Source: Sinomonas susongensis (GTDB lineage Bacteria > Actinomycetota > Actinomycetes > Actinomycetales > Micrococcaceae). Taken from it: a DNA stretch of 64,000 nucleotides. The stretch is from the NCBI RefSeq assembly GCF_005877005.1, contig NZ_SSNH01000001.1:124001-188000 (forward strand), in the 5' to 3' direction. The notes under the pieces were generated by a model. It did not search any database, was not told where the DNA came from, and was given only the letters and a program-made list of their open reading frames with translations. The position numbers and the translations under genes are program-made. Below are positions 25,665 through 43,124 of this stretch, one piece after another (position 1 is the stretch's first letter; each line of letters starts with the position of its first letter).

Positions 25665-25860
25665 CCAAAGACCGCCGGTCGCTGATTGTCGTGGGCATTT
25701 GCCCTCGTCAGCCAGCCTAAGGTCCCCGAACAGGGGCGGCCTGCGCAGGTGAACGAGCGAAAGCTCCGGTATGGGTTCACGCCCGGCCGGCCCTCCACGC
25801 CCCGTGCATCTGCGCGGGGCGTTCGTCGTTTCGGGACCGAGTATCGGCCTAGTTTCCCCG
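25665..25860 (+). promoter_or_regulatory. Ribosomal protein L10 leader
   Basis: About 200 nt of untranslated leader before rplJ. It contains the conserved core AGGTGAACGAGCGAAAGCTC followed by CGGTATGGGTTCAC, which forms the kink-turn-like L10 binding site of the L10 leader family, plus a hairpin CGCCCCGTGCATCTGCGCGGGGCG-like helix near 25797-25822. Excess L10(L12)4 binds it and represses rplJL. Confidence 0.75.
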
Positions 25861-25871
25861 GAAGGAGGGTT

Positions 25872-26462
25872 ATGGCAACGCCTGCCAAGGTGTCAGCTGT
25901 CGAGGAGATCACCAAGGATTTCCAAGAGTCGACGGCAGCAGTCCTGACCGAATACCGTGGGCTCTCCGTCGCCCAGCTCAAGAAGCTGCGTCGTGCGCTC
26001 GGCCAGGACAGCAAGTTCTCGGTCGTGAAGAACTCCCTGACCGCCATCGCCGCGAAGGAGGCCGGCGTCGAAGCATTCGACGGCCAGCTTGCCGGACCGA
26101 CTGCGATCGCGTTCATCAAGGGTGACGCCGTTGCGGCCGCCAAGAGCCTGACCGACTTTGCCAAGGACAACAAGCAGCTGGTCATCAAGACCGGCTACTT
26201 CGAGGGCAAGGCGCTCGACGCGAACGAGGTGGCCGCCCTGGCCGCCCTGGAGTCCCGCGAACTGCAGCTCGCAAGGGTTGCAGGCGTGCTCAAGGCGCCC
26301 ATGTCCGCCGTCGCGCGCGTCCTCGACGCCCTGCGCATCAAGCTCGAGGAAGAGGGCGGCGCTCCGGCCGCTGCTTCCGAAGCTCCGGCCTCCGAGGCCC
26401 CCGCAGAAGCTGCCGAGGCCGCTTCTGACTCGGCCCCCGCCGAGGCTGCCGAAGAGAACTGA
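25872..26462 (+). CDS. rplJ: Ribosomal protein L10
   Basis: A 196-aa base of the L7/L12 stalk. It begins MATPAKVSAVEEITKDFQES and contains the rRNA-binding stretch LKKLRRALGQDSKFSVVKNSL. The C-terminal 30 residues are an Ala/Glu/Pro-rich tail beyond the L12-binding helix. The ATG follows GAAGGAGGGTT, an unusually strong ribosome site. The open frame extends through the leader, which I reject. Confidence 0.96.
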   Translation: MATPAKVSAVEEITKDFQESTAAVLTEYRGLSVAQLKKLRRALGQDSKFSVVKNSLTAIAAKEAGVEAFDGQLAGPTAIAFIKGDAVAAAKSLTDFAKDNKQLVIKTGYFEGKALDANEVAALAALESRELQLARVAGVLKAPMSAVARVLDALRIKLEEEGGAPAAASEAPASEAPAEAAEAASDSAPAEAAEEN

Positions 26463-26536
26463 TCTCTTCCCAACCCAGACACTCGGCGCGCTGAGGGACT
26501 GCCCCGGCCGCGCCCCAGAATGAAAGGACGCCAACC

Positions 26537-26917
26537 ATGGCGAAGCTCACCCAGGACGAGCTGATTGAGGCCTTCAAGGAGCTCACCATCATCGAGCTCT
26601 CCGAGTTCGTGAAGAAGTTCGAGGAGGTCTTCGAGGTCACCGCTGCTGCCGTGGCCGTTGCCGGCCCCGCCGGCGGCGGTGCCGAGGCTGCTGCTGAGGA
26701 GGAGAAGGACTCCTTCGACGTCATCCTCGAGGCTGCTGGCGACAAGAAGATCGCGGTCATCAAGGAGGTGCGCAGCCTGACGTCGCTCGGCCTCAAGGAG
26801 GCCAAGGACCTCGTCGACGCCGCTCCGAAGGCCGTCCTCGAGGGCGCCAACAAGGAGACTGCGGAGAAGGCCAAGGAGGTCCTCGAGGCCGCCGGCGCCA
26901 CCGTCACCCTCAAGTAG
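26537..26917 (+). CDS. rplL: Ribosomal protein L7/L12
   Basis: A 126-aa stalk protein. The N-terminal dimerisation domain is separated by an Ala/Gly hinge ([20 protein letters not shown]) from the factor-binding C-terminal domain, [21 protein letters not shown] and [19 protein letters not shown]. It ends the rplJL unit, followed by a terminator. Confidence 0.97.
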   Translation: MAKLTQDELIEAFKELTIIELSEFVKKFEEVFEVTAAAVAVAGPAGGGAEAAAEEEKDSFDVILEAAGDKKIAVIKEVRSLTSLGLKEAKDLVDAAPKAVLEGANKETAEKAKEVLEAAGATVTLK

Positions 26918-26965
26918 GCTCTCTGCCTGCCTTCGCCTCCCCGGCTCTTGCCGGGGGGCGCGACC

Positions 26966-27004
26966 AAGGCCCCCGGTTCCGTTCTGGAACCGGGGGCCTT
27001 TCCC
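26966..27004 (+). terminator. Terminator after rplL
   Basis: A perfect 15-bp helix (26966-26980 with 26986-27000) with a 5-nt loop and TTTCCC. It lies between convergent genes and may also serve the ybaK side. Confidence 0.88.
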
Positions 27005-27013
27005 GTTCAGCGC

Positions 27014-27478
27014 TCAGAGCGGTTCGCTGATGTCCGCGACCGTCGCATCCAGCGAGCGGAATAGCTCGCTGGCGTCGACGAACGCGCTGAGGCCGTGCTC
27101 GCCCGCTCCCATCGAGATCCGTCCGGCGATCGTCCCGTCGGCGAAGACCGGCCACGCCGTCGTCGACCCGACGGGCGTGATAGTCCCTCGCTCGTACCCG
27201 GTCGCCTCAAGGGCGACGTCGGCGGACGGCATCGAGAGCCGGTTCACGCCGAGGAGCTGGCGCAGCTTGGGCCACGAGATCTGGCGATCCCCGGGGATGA
27301 GCGCGAAGAGGAAGCTTCCGTCCGGGTGCCGGACGACGAGCGTCTTCACGATCTCCCGCGGCTCGATCCCCAGGTTCGCCGCGGCCTCCTCGAGGCTCTT
27401 GGCCCGTCCGCGATCGGCGTACTCGACTTTCAGGCCGCGCGCCGCGGCGTCGTCCACGAAGCGGTCGTGGCCGCTCAT
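27014..27478 (-). CDS. ybaK: YbaK/EbsC-family aminoacyl-tRNA deacylase
   Basis: A 154-aa trans-editing protein of the YbaK/ProX superfamily, which clears mischarged tRNAs such as Cys-tRNA-Pro. The family core is visible: EPREIVKTLVVRHPDGSFLF with the catalytic-site Lys, LIPGDRQISWPKLRQLLG, TGYERGTITPVGS and the strand-turn AGRISMGAGEHGLSAFVD. It starts 6 bp after the thiolase stop, so the two may be one transcript. Substrate assignment within the superfamily is inferred. Confidence 0.85.
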   Translation of the reverse strand: MSGHDRFVDDAAARGLKVEYADRGRAKSLEEAAANLGIEPREIVKTLVVRHPDGSFLFALIPGDRQISWPKLRQLLGVNRLSMPSADVALEATGYERGTITPVGSTTAWPVFADGTIAGRISMGAGEHGLSAFVDASELFRSLDATVADISEPL

Positions 27479-27484
27479 CGCGTC

Positions 27485-28678
27485 TCAGTCCCGGTAGAGC
27501 AGGAGCGCTTCGCCCTGCCCACCGCCGCCGCACAGGGAGACCGCAGCCCGGCCCTCGCCCCGGCGCGAGAGTTCGAGGGCAGCGTGCCCGGCGAGGCGCG
27601 CGCCGGAGGCACCGATGGGGTGCCCGAGCGCGATCGCGCCGCCGTGGATATTCGTCTTCTCGAGCGGGTACTTGAGTTCCTTGAGGGACTGCACGGCAAC
27701 GGAACCGAAGGCCTCGTTGATCTCGATGAAGTCGAGGTCCTCTGTGGTCCAGCCGGCCCGGGAGAGCGCGTTCGTGATCGCGTTGGCGGGCTGCGAGTGG
27801 AGCGAGTTGTCGGGCCCTGCGACCTGGCCGGGCTTGCCGACGACGGCGAGCCAGGGGAGACCGTGCTCCTCCGCGTAGGCACGGCTCGTCACGACGAGGG
27901 CCGCGGCGCCGTCCGAGAGCGGCGAGGAGTTGCCGGCGGTGATGGTGCCGTCCGACGCGAAGGCGGGCTTGAGGGGCGCGAGCGTCTCGACGGTCGTGGC
28001 CGGCCGGACTCCCTCGTCCGAGGCGAGCCGGAGCGGCGCCCCCTTGCGCTGCTTGACCTCGAGGGGTGCGATCTCGTCGTCGAACACGCCCGACTCCTGG
28101 GCGGCGGCGGCACGCTGGTGGGACGCGGCAGCGACCTCGTCCTGCGCGTGGCGGTCGATGCCGAGCGTGAGGTTGTGGCTCTCGGTCGAGAGGCCCATCG
28201 ACTGCCCGTCGAACGCATCGGTCAGGCCGTCGTGCGCCGCGACGTCGAGCGCGGCGACCGTTCCGTACGTCCAGCCCTGCCGTGAGCCCGGCAGCACGTG
28301 CGGGGCGCGGCTCATGGACTCCTGGCCGCCGGCGACGACGACCGTCGCGTCGTCCGCGCGGATCATGCGGGCGGCGTCGATCACCGCGGTGAGGCCCGAG
28401 AGGCACACCTTGTTGATGGTCACGCACGGCACGTTCCAGCCGATTCCCGCGGCGATGGCACTCTGGCGGGCGGGGTTCTGGCCGGCCCCGGCCTGGAGGA
28501 CCTGGCCCATGATGACGGCGTCGACCGCCTCGGGCCCGACCCCGCTCCTGGCGAGCGCAGCCGTGATAGCGTGCGCGCCGAGGTCGACGGCGGTGAGCCC
28601 CACGAGCTGCCCGTTGAGCCTTCCGAACGGGGTGCGTGCCGCAGAAAGGATGACCACATCGTCGGTACCGCTGCTCAT
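27485..28678 (-). CDS. Acetyl-CoA C-acetyltransferase (thiolase)
   Basis: A 397-aa thiolase that condenses or cleaves acyl-CoAs. The nucleophile Cys92 is in NKVCLSGLTAV, the general-base His is in GGAIALGHPIGASGARLAGH and the second Cys in SLCGGGGQGEA. An AGGAG lies 5 nt before the ATG at 28678, preferred over a longer frame. Degradative and biosynthetic (AtoB-type) roles cannot be separated from sequence. It points away from rpoB, with the rpoB leader in between. Confidence 0.92.
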   Translation of the reverse strand: MSSGTDDVVILSAARTPFGRLNGQLVGLTAVDLGAHAITAALARSGVGPEAVDAVIMGQVLQAGAGQNPARQSAIAAGIGWNVPCVTINKVCLSGLTAVIDAARMIRADDATVVVAGGQESMSRAPHVLPGSRQGWTYGTVAALDVAAHDGLTDAFDGQSMGLSTESHNLTLGIDRHAQDEVAAASHQRAAAAQESGVFDDEIAPLEVKQRKGAPLRLASDEGVRPATTVETLAPLKPAFASDGTITAGNSSPLSDGAAALVVTSRAYAEEHGLPWLAVVGKPGQVAGPDNSLHSQPANAITNALSRAGWTTEDLDFIEINEAFGSVAVQSLKELKYPLEKTNIHGGAIALGHPIGASGARLAGHAALELSRRGEGRAAVSLCGGGGQGEALLLYRD

Positions 28679-29072
28679 GGCATCTCCTGTCACGTCGTCG
28701 TGCCTGCTCCGGGAGCCGGAGAGGGCGTGGCCGCGGCCGCGCTGGGTTCAGCGGACCGCGCTGACTTCAGGCTACCGCCGATGGACCGACGGCGCGCCTG
28801 GCGGGAGCGGGTGACAGGAGCGGGTGTACAGTGTGTGCGGCAGGATCCTTCCGAGGCCCCGTCAGGGGGCACTTGACCGGGCCCGAGATGTGCGCTAGAC
28901 ACGCGCGCTCTCAGCGGCTATGCTAGATCTTTGCGTTCTCCCTTTCTGACCTCCAGCCTTCATATAGCGGTGGGCTCGTGGGCGGCCGTCCCATCTAACA
29001 GAAGAGTTGCTGGGCAGCTGCACGGTTGGGGGAGGGTGCGGACAATCCTGAAGGTCTGTGGAAGGATCCCTC
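28679..29072 (+). promoter_or_regulatory. rpoB upstream region and leader (394 bp)
   Basis: Contains TTGACC (28873-28878) and TAGACA (28896-28901) with a 17-bp spacer, and a second, overlapping candidate -10 TATGCT at 28919-28924, followed by an untranslated leader of about 150 nt. GGAAGGA at 29061-29067 serves the TTG start. No coding frame is apparent. The thiolase promoter must also lie here on the other strand, but none stands out. Confidence 0.55.
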
Positions 29073-32573
<3,501 letters not shown>

Positions 32574-32625
32574 TCCTTCAGGCATCGGCAGACGAACGAC
32601 TTAGAACGAGAGAACAGGGACCATA

Positions 32626-36528
<3,903 letters not shown>

Positions 36529-36901
36529 CCCGAGTCCTGAGTCCGCTGCTCCTCGAGCGACGGACGACGACGTAGCGAACCAGCGCGGCCGGCATCCCCT
36601 CGGGGGTGCCGGCCGCGCTGGCTTTCCGTGGGCAGTGGCTGCCCGGTTAGGGCCCGGCCTCCCGCGCGTGCTAAGATTTCTACGATTGTTTCTGTGTGGC
36701 AGAGGATGATGGCCGCCGTGTCTACGCGCGGAGGAAGCCTGTTTCCGGGTTGCGGGGTTGGTGCGCAACAAATGCCACGCTTTCGCACGCCTACGGTCGA
36801 ACCGCAGCGAGTGTGAATCGACCGTCAATGCTCGTTGAGGCAGGCCACTATTCGCTTGAGCCTGCCCGGGCGAAGTTCAACGAAGTACGGAGAACACGAA
36901 A
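36529..36901. other. Intergenic rpoC-rpsL region (373 bp)
   Basis: Begins with a terminator hairpin (annotated separately), then a candidate promoter with -10 TAAGAT at 36672-36677, and a leader of about 220 nt before rpsL. No coding frame is convincing in it. Confidence 0.55.
36581..36625 (+). terminator. Terminator after rpoC
   Basis: A long, nearly perfect helix pairs 36581-36599 with 36602-36620 (one G-U), with a tiny CT loop region, followed by GCTTTCC. It separates rpoBC from rpsL. Confidence 0.85.
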
Positions 36902-37276
36902 GTGCCTACTATTCAGCAGTTGGTCCGCAAGGGCCGCACGCCGAAGGTCTCCAAGACCAAGGCTCCTGCCCTCAAGGGCAGCCCGATGCGCCGTGGCGTG
37001 TGCACCCGCGTGTACACGACCACCCCGAAGAAGCCGAACTCGGCCCTCCGCAAGGTGGCGCGTGTCCGCCTCAACGGCGGCGTCGAGGTCACGGCCTACA
37101 TCCCCGGCGTCGGCCACAACCTGCAGGAGCACTCGATCGTGCTCGTTCGCGGCGGCCGCGTGAAGGACCTCCCGGGCGTGCGCTACAAGATCGTCCGCGG
37201 TGCGCTCGATACGCAGGGCGTCAAGAACCGTCAGCAGGCCCGCAGCCGCTACGGCGCGAAGAAGGAGAAGAAGTAA
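36902..37276 (+). CDS. rpsL: Ribosomal protein S12
   Basis: A 124-aa 30S protein of the decoding centre, started by GTG. Lys43 (TPKKPNS) and Lys88 (RVKDLPG) are the streptomycin-sensitive wild-type residues. Its stop TAA overlaps the rpsG ATG by one base. Confidence 0.97.
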   Translation: MPTIQQLVRKGRTPKVSKTKAPALKGSPMRRGVCTRVYTTTPKKPNSALRKVARVRLNGGVEVTAYIPGVGHNLQEHSIVLVRGGRVKDLPGVRYKIVRGALDTQGVKNRQQARSRYGAKKEKK

Positions 37277-37746
37277 TGCCTCGCAAGGGTCCCGCCCCGA
37301 AGCGCCCGCTCGTCGTCGACCCGGTCTACGGCTCGCCGCTCGTCACGCAGCTCATCAACAAGGTCCTCGTGGACGGCAAGAAGTCCACGGCCGAGCGCAT
37401 CGTCTACGGCGCCCTCGAGGGTGCCCGCCAGAAGACCGGCGGCGATCCGGTCGCGACCCTGAAGAAGGCGATGGACAATGTCCGTCCGACCCTCGAGGTC
37501 AAGTCCCGCCGCGTGGGTGGCGCGACGTACCAGGTTCCGGTCGAGGTCAAGCCGGGCCGTGCGACGGCGCTCGCCCTGCGCTGGCTCGTGGGCTACTCCA
37601 AGGCCCGTCGCGAGAAGACCATGACCGAGCGCCTCCAGAACGAGCTCCTGGACGCGTCGAACGGTCTCGGTGCCGCAGTCAAGCGCCGCGAGGACACGCA
37701 CAAGATGGCCGAGTCGAACAAGGCCTTCGCCCACTACCGCTGGTAA
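37276..37746 (+). CDS. rpsG: Ribosomal protein S7
   Basis: A 156-aa 30S head assembly protein beginning [20 protein letters not shown] and containing the conserved [20 protein letters not shown]. The ATG shares its A with the rpsL stop TAA, so translation is coupled. Confidence 0.97.
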   Translation: MPRKGPAPKRPLVVDPVYGSPLVTQLINKVLVDGKKSTAERIVYGALEGARQKTGGDPVATLKKAMDNVRPTLEVKSRRVGGATYQVPVEVKPGRATALALRWLVGYSKARREKTMTERLQNELLDASNGLGAAVKRREDTHKMAESNKAFAHYRW

Positions 37747-37822
37747 ATGCCTGGTTCGCCGCCGGCCCCACGAGGGCCGGCGGCGAACGCGCAGCCTACA
37801 AGGGAAAACATAGGGAGACACC

Positions 37823-39937
37823 GTGGCACTGGACGTGCTTACCGACCTCAGCAAGGTCCGCAACATCGGCATCATGGCGCACATCGATGCCGGCAAGACC
37901 ACCACGACCGAGCGGATCCTCTTCTACACGGGCGTGAACCACAAGATCGGCGAGACGCACGACGGTGCTTCGACGACCGACTGGATGGAGCAGGAGAAGG
38001 AGCGCGGCATCACGATCACGTCCGCCGCCGTTACCTGCTTCTGGAACCAGAACCAGATCAACATCATCGACACCCCCGGTCACGTGGACTTCACGGTTGA
38101 GGTCGAGCGCTCCCTGCGTGTGCTCGACGGCGCCGTCGCCGTGTTCGACGGCAAGGAGGGCGTCGAGCCGCAGTCCGAGACGGTGTGGCGCCAGGCCGAC
38201 AAGTACGACGTGCCGCGCATCTGCTTCGTCAACAAGATGGACAAGCTGGGCGCCGACTTCTACTTCACGGTCGACACGATCGTGAAGCGCCTCGGTGCGA
38301 AGCCGCTCGTCATGCAGCTTCCGATCGGTTCCGAGAACGACTTCGTCGGTGTCGTCGACCTGCTCACCATGAAGGCCCTCGTGTGGCCTGGCGACGCCAA
38401 GGGCGACGTGACCATGGGTGCTGCCTATGAGATCCAGGAGGTCCCCGCGGACCTCAAGGAGCGCGCTGAGGAGTACCGCCACCAGCTCGTCGAGACCGTC
38501 GCCGAGGCGACCGAAGAGCTCATGGAGAAGTACCTCGAGGGCGAAGAGCTCACGGTTGAGGAGCTCAAGGCGGGCGTGCGCAAGCTCACCGTCAACTCCG
38601 AGATCTACCCGGTGTTCTGTGGTTCTGCGTTCAAGAACCGCGGCGTCCAGCCGATGCTCGACGCCGTCATCGACTACCTCCCCTCGCCCCTCGACGTGCC
38701 GGCCATGATCGGCCACGATCCCAAGGACGAGTCGGTCGAGCTGAGCCGCAAGCCGAGCGAGACGGAGCCGTTCTCGGCCCTCGCGTTCAAGATCGCGGCT
38801 CACCCGTTCTTCGGCCAGCTCAACTTCATCCGCGTGTACTCGGGCAAGGCGACGTCCGGCATGCAGGTGCTGAACTCGACGAAGGGCAAGAAGGAGCGCC
38901 TCGGCAAGCTCTTCCAGATGCACGCCAACAAGGAGAACCCGGTAGACGAGCTCCACGCTGGCCACATCTACGCCGTCATCGGCCTCAAGGACACCACGAC
39001 GGGTGACACGCTCTGCGACATGAGCAACCCGATCGTCCTCGAGTCGATGACGTTCCCGGAGCCCGTGATCTTCGTCGCGATCGAGCCGAAGACGAAGGGC
39101 GACCAGGAGAAGCTCTCGACGGCCATCCAGAAGCTCTCCGCCGAGGACCCGACGTTCACCGTCTCCCTCAACGAGGAGACCGGCCAGACCGAGATCGGCG
39201 GCATGGGCGAGCTCCACCTGGACATCCTGGTGGACCGCATGCGCCGCGAGTTCAAGGTCGAGGCCAACGTGGGCAAGCCGCAGGTCGCGTACCGCGAGAC
39301 GATCAAGAAGAAGGTCGAGAAGGTCGACTTCACGCACAAGAAGCAGACTGGCGGTTCCGGCCAGTTCGCGAAGGTGCAGGTCACGTTCGAGCCGCTCGAC
39401 ACTGCGGAGGGGACGTTCTACGAGTTCGAGAACGCCGTGACGGGCGGCCGCGTGCCGCGCGAGTACATCCCTTCGGTCGATGCAGGCATCCAGGACGCCA
39501 TGCAGTTCGGCATCCTGGCCGGCTACCCGATGGTGGGGGTCAAGGCGATCCTCACCGACGGTGCCTACCACGACGTCGACTCCTCGGAAATGGCGTTCAA
39601 GATCGCCGGTTCGCAGGTCTTCAAGGAAGGCGCCCGCCGCGCCAACCCGGTGCTCCTCGAGCCGCTCATGGCGGTCGAGGTGCGCACGCCTGAGGACTAC
39701 ATGGGCGACGTCATCGGCGACCTCAACTCCCGCCGTGGCCAGATCCAGGCCATGGAGGACGCGGTCGGCGTCAAGGTGATCCGCGCGCTCGTCCCGCTGT
39801 CCGAGATGTTCGGCTACATCGGCGACCTGCGCTCCCGGACCCAGGGACGCGCTGTCTACTCGATGCAGTTCGACAGCTACTCCGAGGTGCCGAAGGCCGT
39901 GTCCGAGGAGATCATCCAGAAGTCGCGCGGCGAGTAG
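37823..39937 (+). CDS. fusA: Elongation factor G
   Basis: A 704-aa translocase GTPase, GTG-started. G1 is [16 protein letters not shown]2 region [10 protein letters not shown]3 [10 protein letters not shown]4 NKMD, and the domain IV/V segments [15 protein letters not shown] and [20 protein letters not shown] are present. It is the third gene of the str operon. Confidence 0.97.
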   Translation: MALDVLTDLSKVRNIGIMAHIDAGKTTTTERILFYTGVNHKIGETHDGASTTDWMEQEKERGITITSAAVTCFWNQNQINIIDTPGHVDFTVEVERSLRVLDGAVAVFDGKEGVEPQSETVWRQADKYDVPRICFVNKMDKLGADFYFTVDTIVKRLGAKPLVMQLPIGSENDFVGVVDLLTMKALVWPGDAKGDVTMGAAYEIQEVPADLKERAEEYRHQLVETVAEATEELMEKYLEGEELTVEELKAGVRKLTVNSEIYPVFCGSAFKNRGVQPMLDAVIDYLPSPLDVPAMIGHDPKDESVELSRKPSETEPFSALAFKIAAHPFFGQLNFIRVYSGKATSGMQVLNSTKGKKERLGKLFQMHANKENPVDELHAGHIYAVIGLKDTTTGDTLCDMSNPIVLESMTFPEPVIFVAIEPKTKGDQEKLSTAIQKLSAEDPTFTVSLNEETGQTEIGGMGELHLDILVDRMRREFKVEANVGKPQVAYRETIKKKVEKVDFTHKKQTGGSGQFAKVQVTFEPLDTAEGTFYEFENAVTGGRVPREYIPSVDAGIQDAMQFGILAGYPMVGVKAILTDGAYHDVDSSEMAFKIAGSQVFKEGARRANPVLLEPLMAVEVRTPEDYMGDVIGDLNSRRGQIQAMEDAVGVKVIRALVPLSEMFGYIGDLRSRTQGRAVYSMQFDSYSEVPKAVSEEIIQKSRGE

Positions 39938-39953
39938 TTCTGGAAGGTGCCCC

Positions 39954-39999
39954 CCGCCGTCGTCGTCTCGGGTTTCATCCCGGAATCAGACGACGGCGG
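39954..39999 (+). promoter_or_regulatory. Hairpin between fusA and tuf
   Basis: CCGCCGTCGTC (39954-39964) pairs with GACGACGGCGG (39989-39999), with an inner CGGG/CCCG. There is no T-tract, so it may be an attenuator or mRNA-processing structure rather than a strong terminator. Confidence 0.5.
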
Positions 40000-40037
40000 A
40001 GGGTCACCACCCCGTGGGGCTGAACGCCCCGCGAATT

Positions 40038-40066
40038 TTACGAAAGAATCAGCCCCCCAGTAGACT
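40038..40066 (+). promoter_or_regulatory. Promoter of tuf
   Basis: TTACGA (40038-40043) and TAGACT (40061-40066) with a 17-bp spacer, 70 bp before the tuf start. Separate expression of tuf from the rest of the str operon is common. Confidence 0.5.
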
Positions 40067-40136
40067 TGCAAGAGTTTCAGTTGCGACAAGCGCGGCTGGA
40101 GGCAGTCTTCTTAAGAAACCTTCATAGGAGGAACCA

Positions 40137-41327
40137 GTGGCGAAGGCAAAGTTCGAGCGGACTAAGCCGCACGTCAACATCGGCACCATCGGTCACGTCG
40201 ACCATGGCAAGACCACGTTGACCGCTGCCATTTCCAAGGTGCTTGCCGACAAGTACCCGGACCTGAACGAGAAGCGTGACTTCTCGTCGATCGACGCGGC
40301 TCCGGAGGAGCGCCAGCGCGGTATCACGATCAACATCGCCCACATCGAGTACCAGACGGAGAAGCGTCACTACGCTCACGTCGATGCTCCGGGCCACGCC
40401 GACTACATCAAGAACATGATCACCGGTGCGGCTCAGATGGACGGTGCGATCCTCGTGGTCGCCGCGACCGATGGTCCGATGGCCCAGACCCGCGAGCACG
40501 TTCTGCTCGCCCGCCAGGTCGGCGTTCCCTACCTCCTGGTCGCGCTGAACAAGGCTGACATGGTCGACGACGAGGAGCTCCTTGACCTCGTCGAGATGGA
40601 GGTCCGCGAGCTCCTGTCCTCGCAGGGCTTCGACGGCGACAACGCTCCCGTCGTCCGCGTCTCCGGCCTCAAGGCCCTCGAGGGAGACCCCAAGTGGGTC
40701 AAGTCCGTCGAGGACCTCATGGACGCCGTCGACGAGAACGTTCCGGACCCGGTTCGTGACCGCGACAAGCCCTTCCTCATGCCGATCGAGGACGTCTTCA
40801 CGATCACCGGTCGTGGCACCGTCGTGACGGGCCGCGCCGAGCGTGGCACGCTCGCCCTCAACTCCGAGGTCGAGATCGTCGGTATCCGCCCGATCCAGAA
40901 GACCACGGTCACGGGTATCGAGATGTTCCACAAGCAGCTCGACGAGGCATGGGCCGGCGAGAACTGCGGCCTTCTCCTCCGCGGCATCAAGCGCGAGGAT
41001 GTCGAGCGCGGCCAGGTCGTCGTCAAGCCGGGTTCGATCACCCCGCACACCGACTTCGAGGCGAACGTCTACATCCTCTCCAAGGACGAGGGTGGGCGTC
41101 ACAACCCGTTCTACTCGAACTACCGCCCGCAGTTCTACTTCCGTACCACGGACGTGACCGGCGTCATCACCCTCCCCGAGGGCACCGAGATGGTCATGCC
41201 TGGCGACAACACTGAGATGACCGTTCAGCTCATCCAGCCGATCGCTATGGAAGAGGGCCTCGGCTTCGCCATCCGTGAGGGTGGCCGCACCGTTGGCTCG
41301 GGCCGCGTCACGAAGATCATCAAGTAG
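40137..41327 (+). CDS. tuf: Elongation factor Tu
   Basis: A 396-aa GTPase that delivers aminoacyl-tRNA, GTG-started with AGGAGG upstream. G1 [12 protein letters not shown]3 DAPGHADY, G4 NKAD and the C-terminal [21 protein letters not shown] segment are intact. A perfect terminator follows. Confidence 0.98.
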   Translation: MAKAKFERTKPHVNIGTIGHVDHGKTTLTAAISKVLADKYPDLNEKRDFSSIDAAPEERQRGITINIAHIEYQTEKRHYAHVDAPGHADYIKNMITGAAQMDGAILVVAATDGPMAQTREHVLLARQVGVPYLLVALNKADMVDDEELLDLVEMEVRELLSSQGFDGDNAPVVRVSGLKALEGDPKWVKSVEDLMDAVDENVPDPVRDRDKPFLMPIEDVFTITGRGTVVTGRAERGTLALNSEVEIVGIRPIQKTTVTGIEMFHKQLDEAWAGENCGLLLRGIKREDVERGQVVVKPGSITPHTDFEANVYILSKDEGGRHNPFYSNYRPQFYFRTTDVTGVITLPEGTEMVMPGDNTEMTVQLIQPIAMEEGLGFAIREGGRTVGSGRVTKIIK

Positions 41328-41370
41328 TCTCTTCGAGATCTTCGAGGCCGGTAGCAGGCCTTAGCTGAGG

Positions 41371-41408
41371 AAAACCCCGTCGCAGCACTGCGGCGGGGTT
41401 TTCCTTTT
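41371..41408 (+). terminator. Terminator after tuf
   Basis: A 15-bp helix (41371-41384 with 41389-41402, including AAAACCCCG/CGGGGTTTT) is followed by TTTCCTTTT. Confidence 0.92.
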
Positions 41409-41471
41409 GCGCTGCTACGGTAGGAACGCCGGCAGCAGCACAGCCGGCGCACCCGAGGGAGGAAACGCGCC

Positions 41472-41597
41472 GTGGCCTGGATCATCGTCATCGCCCTGGT
41501 CATCGTGATCGTGGGCGGCTATTTCAGCATCCGGAAGAACTTCAAGAACGAGATCGAGCGCGCACGGCGCATCCGCCGCTCCAATCGAGGGGAATAG
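41472..41597 (+). CDS. 41-aa single-span membrane peptide
   Basis: A GTG-started gene missed by a length filter. The N-terminal hydrophobic helix MAWIIVIALVIVIVGGYF is followed by a strongly basic, amphipathic tail rich in Arg, Lys and Glu (FKNEIERARRIRRSNRGE). GGGAGGAA lies about 9 nt upstream. A short upstream promoter-like TACGGT is at 41417-41422. The stop abuts the end of the convergent glycosidase gene. Function unknown; a membrane-anchored basic helix is the visible feature. Note that the tail overlaps no other plausible gene. Confidence 0.55.
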   Translation: MAWIIVIALVIVIVGGYFSIRKNFKNEIERARRIRRSNRGE

Positions 41598-43040
41598 CTA
41601 CGTCCCAGACCCCGCCCGCGCTGCGGTGAGCTGCCGTAGCCACTCGAACGAGGCCTTCGGCGTCCGCTCGAGGGTGTCGAAGTCGACGTGGACGAGTCCG
41701 AAGCGCTGGGTGTAGCCCGCGGCCCACTCGAAATTGTCGAGGAGGGTCCACACGAACCAGCCGGCCAGCCGAACCCCCTCCGCCGGTCCGCCTGGAGCCA
41801 CGGACCGCAGTGCCGACTCGAGATGTGCGGCGAGGTAGTCGATCCGCTCGCTGTCGTCGATCGGCCCGGCCGCAGTAGCGGGCTCGGGAAAGCTCGCGCC
41901 GTTCTCGGTGATGAGGACCGGCGGAAGCGCGTCGCGGTAGCGATGGCGCAGCTGGACGAGCAGGGTCGCCAGGTGTGCGGGCGCGATGGGCCAGCCGAAT
42001 CCGGTGCGGGGGAGTTCTGGAAACTCGGCGAGGTGGAACGGGAGCCGTTGGAGGGCGGCGACAGGGCGGTGCTGCCCGTCGGGCGCCCTCGGCGTTTTCG
42101 AGGCGCCGGCGCCGATGCGGACGGGGTAGTAGTAGTTGAGGCCATAGAAGTCGAGCGGCTCGTGGATGACGTCGAGGTCGTCGGGCCGCACCGCGCGCAC
42201 GAGCGGCGCGAAGTCGCGCTTCGCGATCCACGGGACACGCGGGTATCGGCCCAGCAGGATCGGATCGGCGAAGAGGCGGTTGAAGATGACGTCGAAGAGG
42301 CCCGCGTGGAGACGGTCGAGCGGGCCCCATGATTTCGCCGACACGGGCGCATGGAGGTTGGTGATCCCGATCCTGCCGTCGCGGGTCGCTGCGCGCAGCG
42401 CCTGGACCGCGAGTCCGTGCGCGAGGAGCTGGTGGTGGACGGTGGGCAGGGCTTCGTAGAGGAGCTGCTTCCCGGGGGCGTGAACGCCGAGGGCATATCC
42501 GTTGAGGGTGACGGTCACGGGCTCGTTGAGGGTGACCCACTGGTCCACGCGGTCGCCCAGCCGGCGTCCCGCCTCCTCGGCGTATTCGGCGAACCGCCCC
42601 GCCGTCCCCCGGGAGAGCCACCCTCCGTCCTGCTCGAGGGGGAGTGGGGTGTCCCAGTGGTACAGGGTCACGATCGGGCGGATGCCGGCGTCGACGAGCC
42701 AGTCGAGGAGCCGCTCGTAGAAGGCCCAGCCCTTCTCGTTCCAGGCACCCCGGCCCTCTGGCTGGACGCGAGGCCACGCGATCGAGAGGCGGTACGCATC
42801 GACCCCGAGGCGCGCGAGGAGGGCAAGGTCCTCGTCGGCGCGATGATAGTGGTCGTCGGCGACGTCGGGGGAGGCGCCATCGGCGATCATCCCCGGGGAG
42901 CGCGCGAAGGCGTCCCATCCCGACGGGCCCCGGCCGTCGTCGTCGACCGCTCCCTCGATCTGGAAGGCGGCCGTCGCGACGCCGAGCGTGAAGCCCGGCG
43001 GCAGCAGGGCTGCCAGACGGTCGACGGCGGGGCGCGGCAT
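41598..43040 (-). CDS. Glycoside hydrolase family 1 beta-glucosidase
   Basis: A 480-aa GH1 enzyme (492 aa if started at the ATG at 43076). It hydrolyses beta-glucosides or related disaccharides with retention. The acid/base Glu is in VTLNEPVTV and the nucleophile Glu in LITENGASF, with the N-terminal GFTLGVATAAFQIEGA also typical. There is no signal peptide, so it is cytosolic. I prefer ATG 43040, as the upstream codons are Arg-rich and lack a ribosome site. No sugar transporter gene is nearby. Confidence 0.9.
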   Translation of the reverse strand: MPRPAVDRLAALLPPGFTLGVATAAFQIEGAVDDDGRGPSGWDAFARSPGMIADGASPDVADDHYHRADEDLALLARLGVDAYRLSIAWPRVQPEGRGAWNEKGWAFYERLLDWLVDAGIRPIVTLYHWDTPLPLEQDGGWLSRGTAGRFAEYAEEAGRRLGDRVDQWVTLNEPVTVTLNGYALGVHAPGKQLLYEALPTVHHQLLAHGLAVQALRAATRDGRIGITNLHAPVSAKSWGPLDRLHAGLFDVIFNRLFADPILLGRYPRVPWIAKRDFAPLVRAVRPDDLDVIHEPLDFYGLNYYYPVRIGAGASKTPRAPDGQHRPVAALQRLPFHLAEFPELPRTGFGWPIAPAHLATLLVQLRHRYRDALPPVLITENGASFPEPATAAGPIDDSERIDYLAAHLESALRSVAPGGPAEGVRLAGWFVWTLLDNFEWAAGYTQRFGLVHVDFDTLERTPKASFEWLRQLTAARAGSGT

Positions 43041-43124
43041 GGGCCTATCATCGCGCCGAGCGCGCCGCTTGGCCATCGCCGAAGCGGGGGTTCGCCCGGA
43101 ATCCCGGGCTCGGCACCGCTGGCT

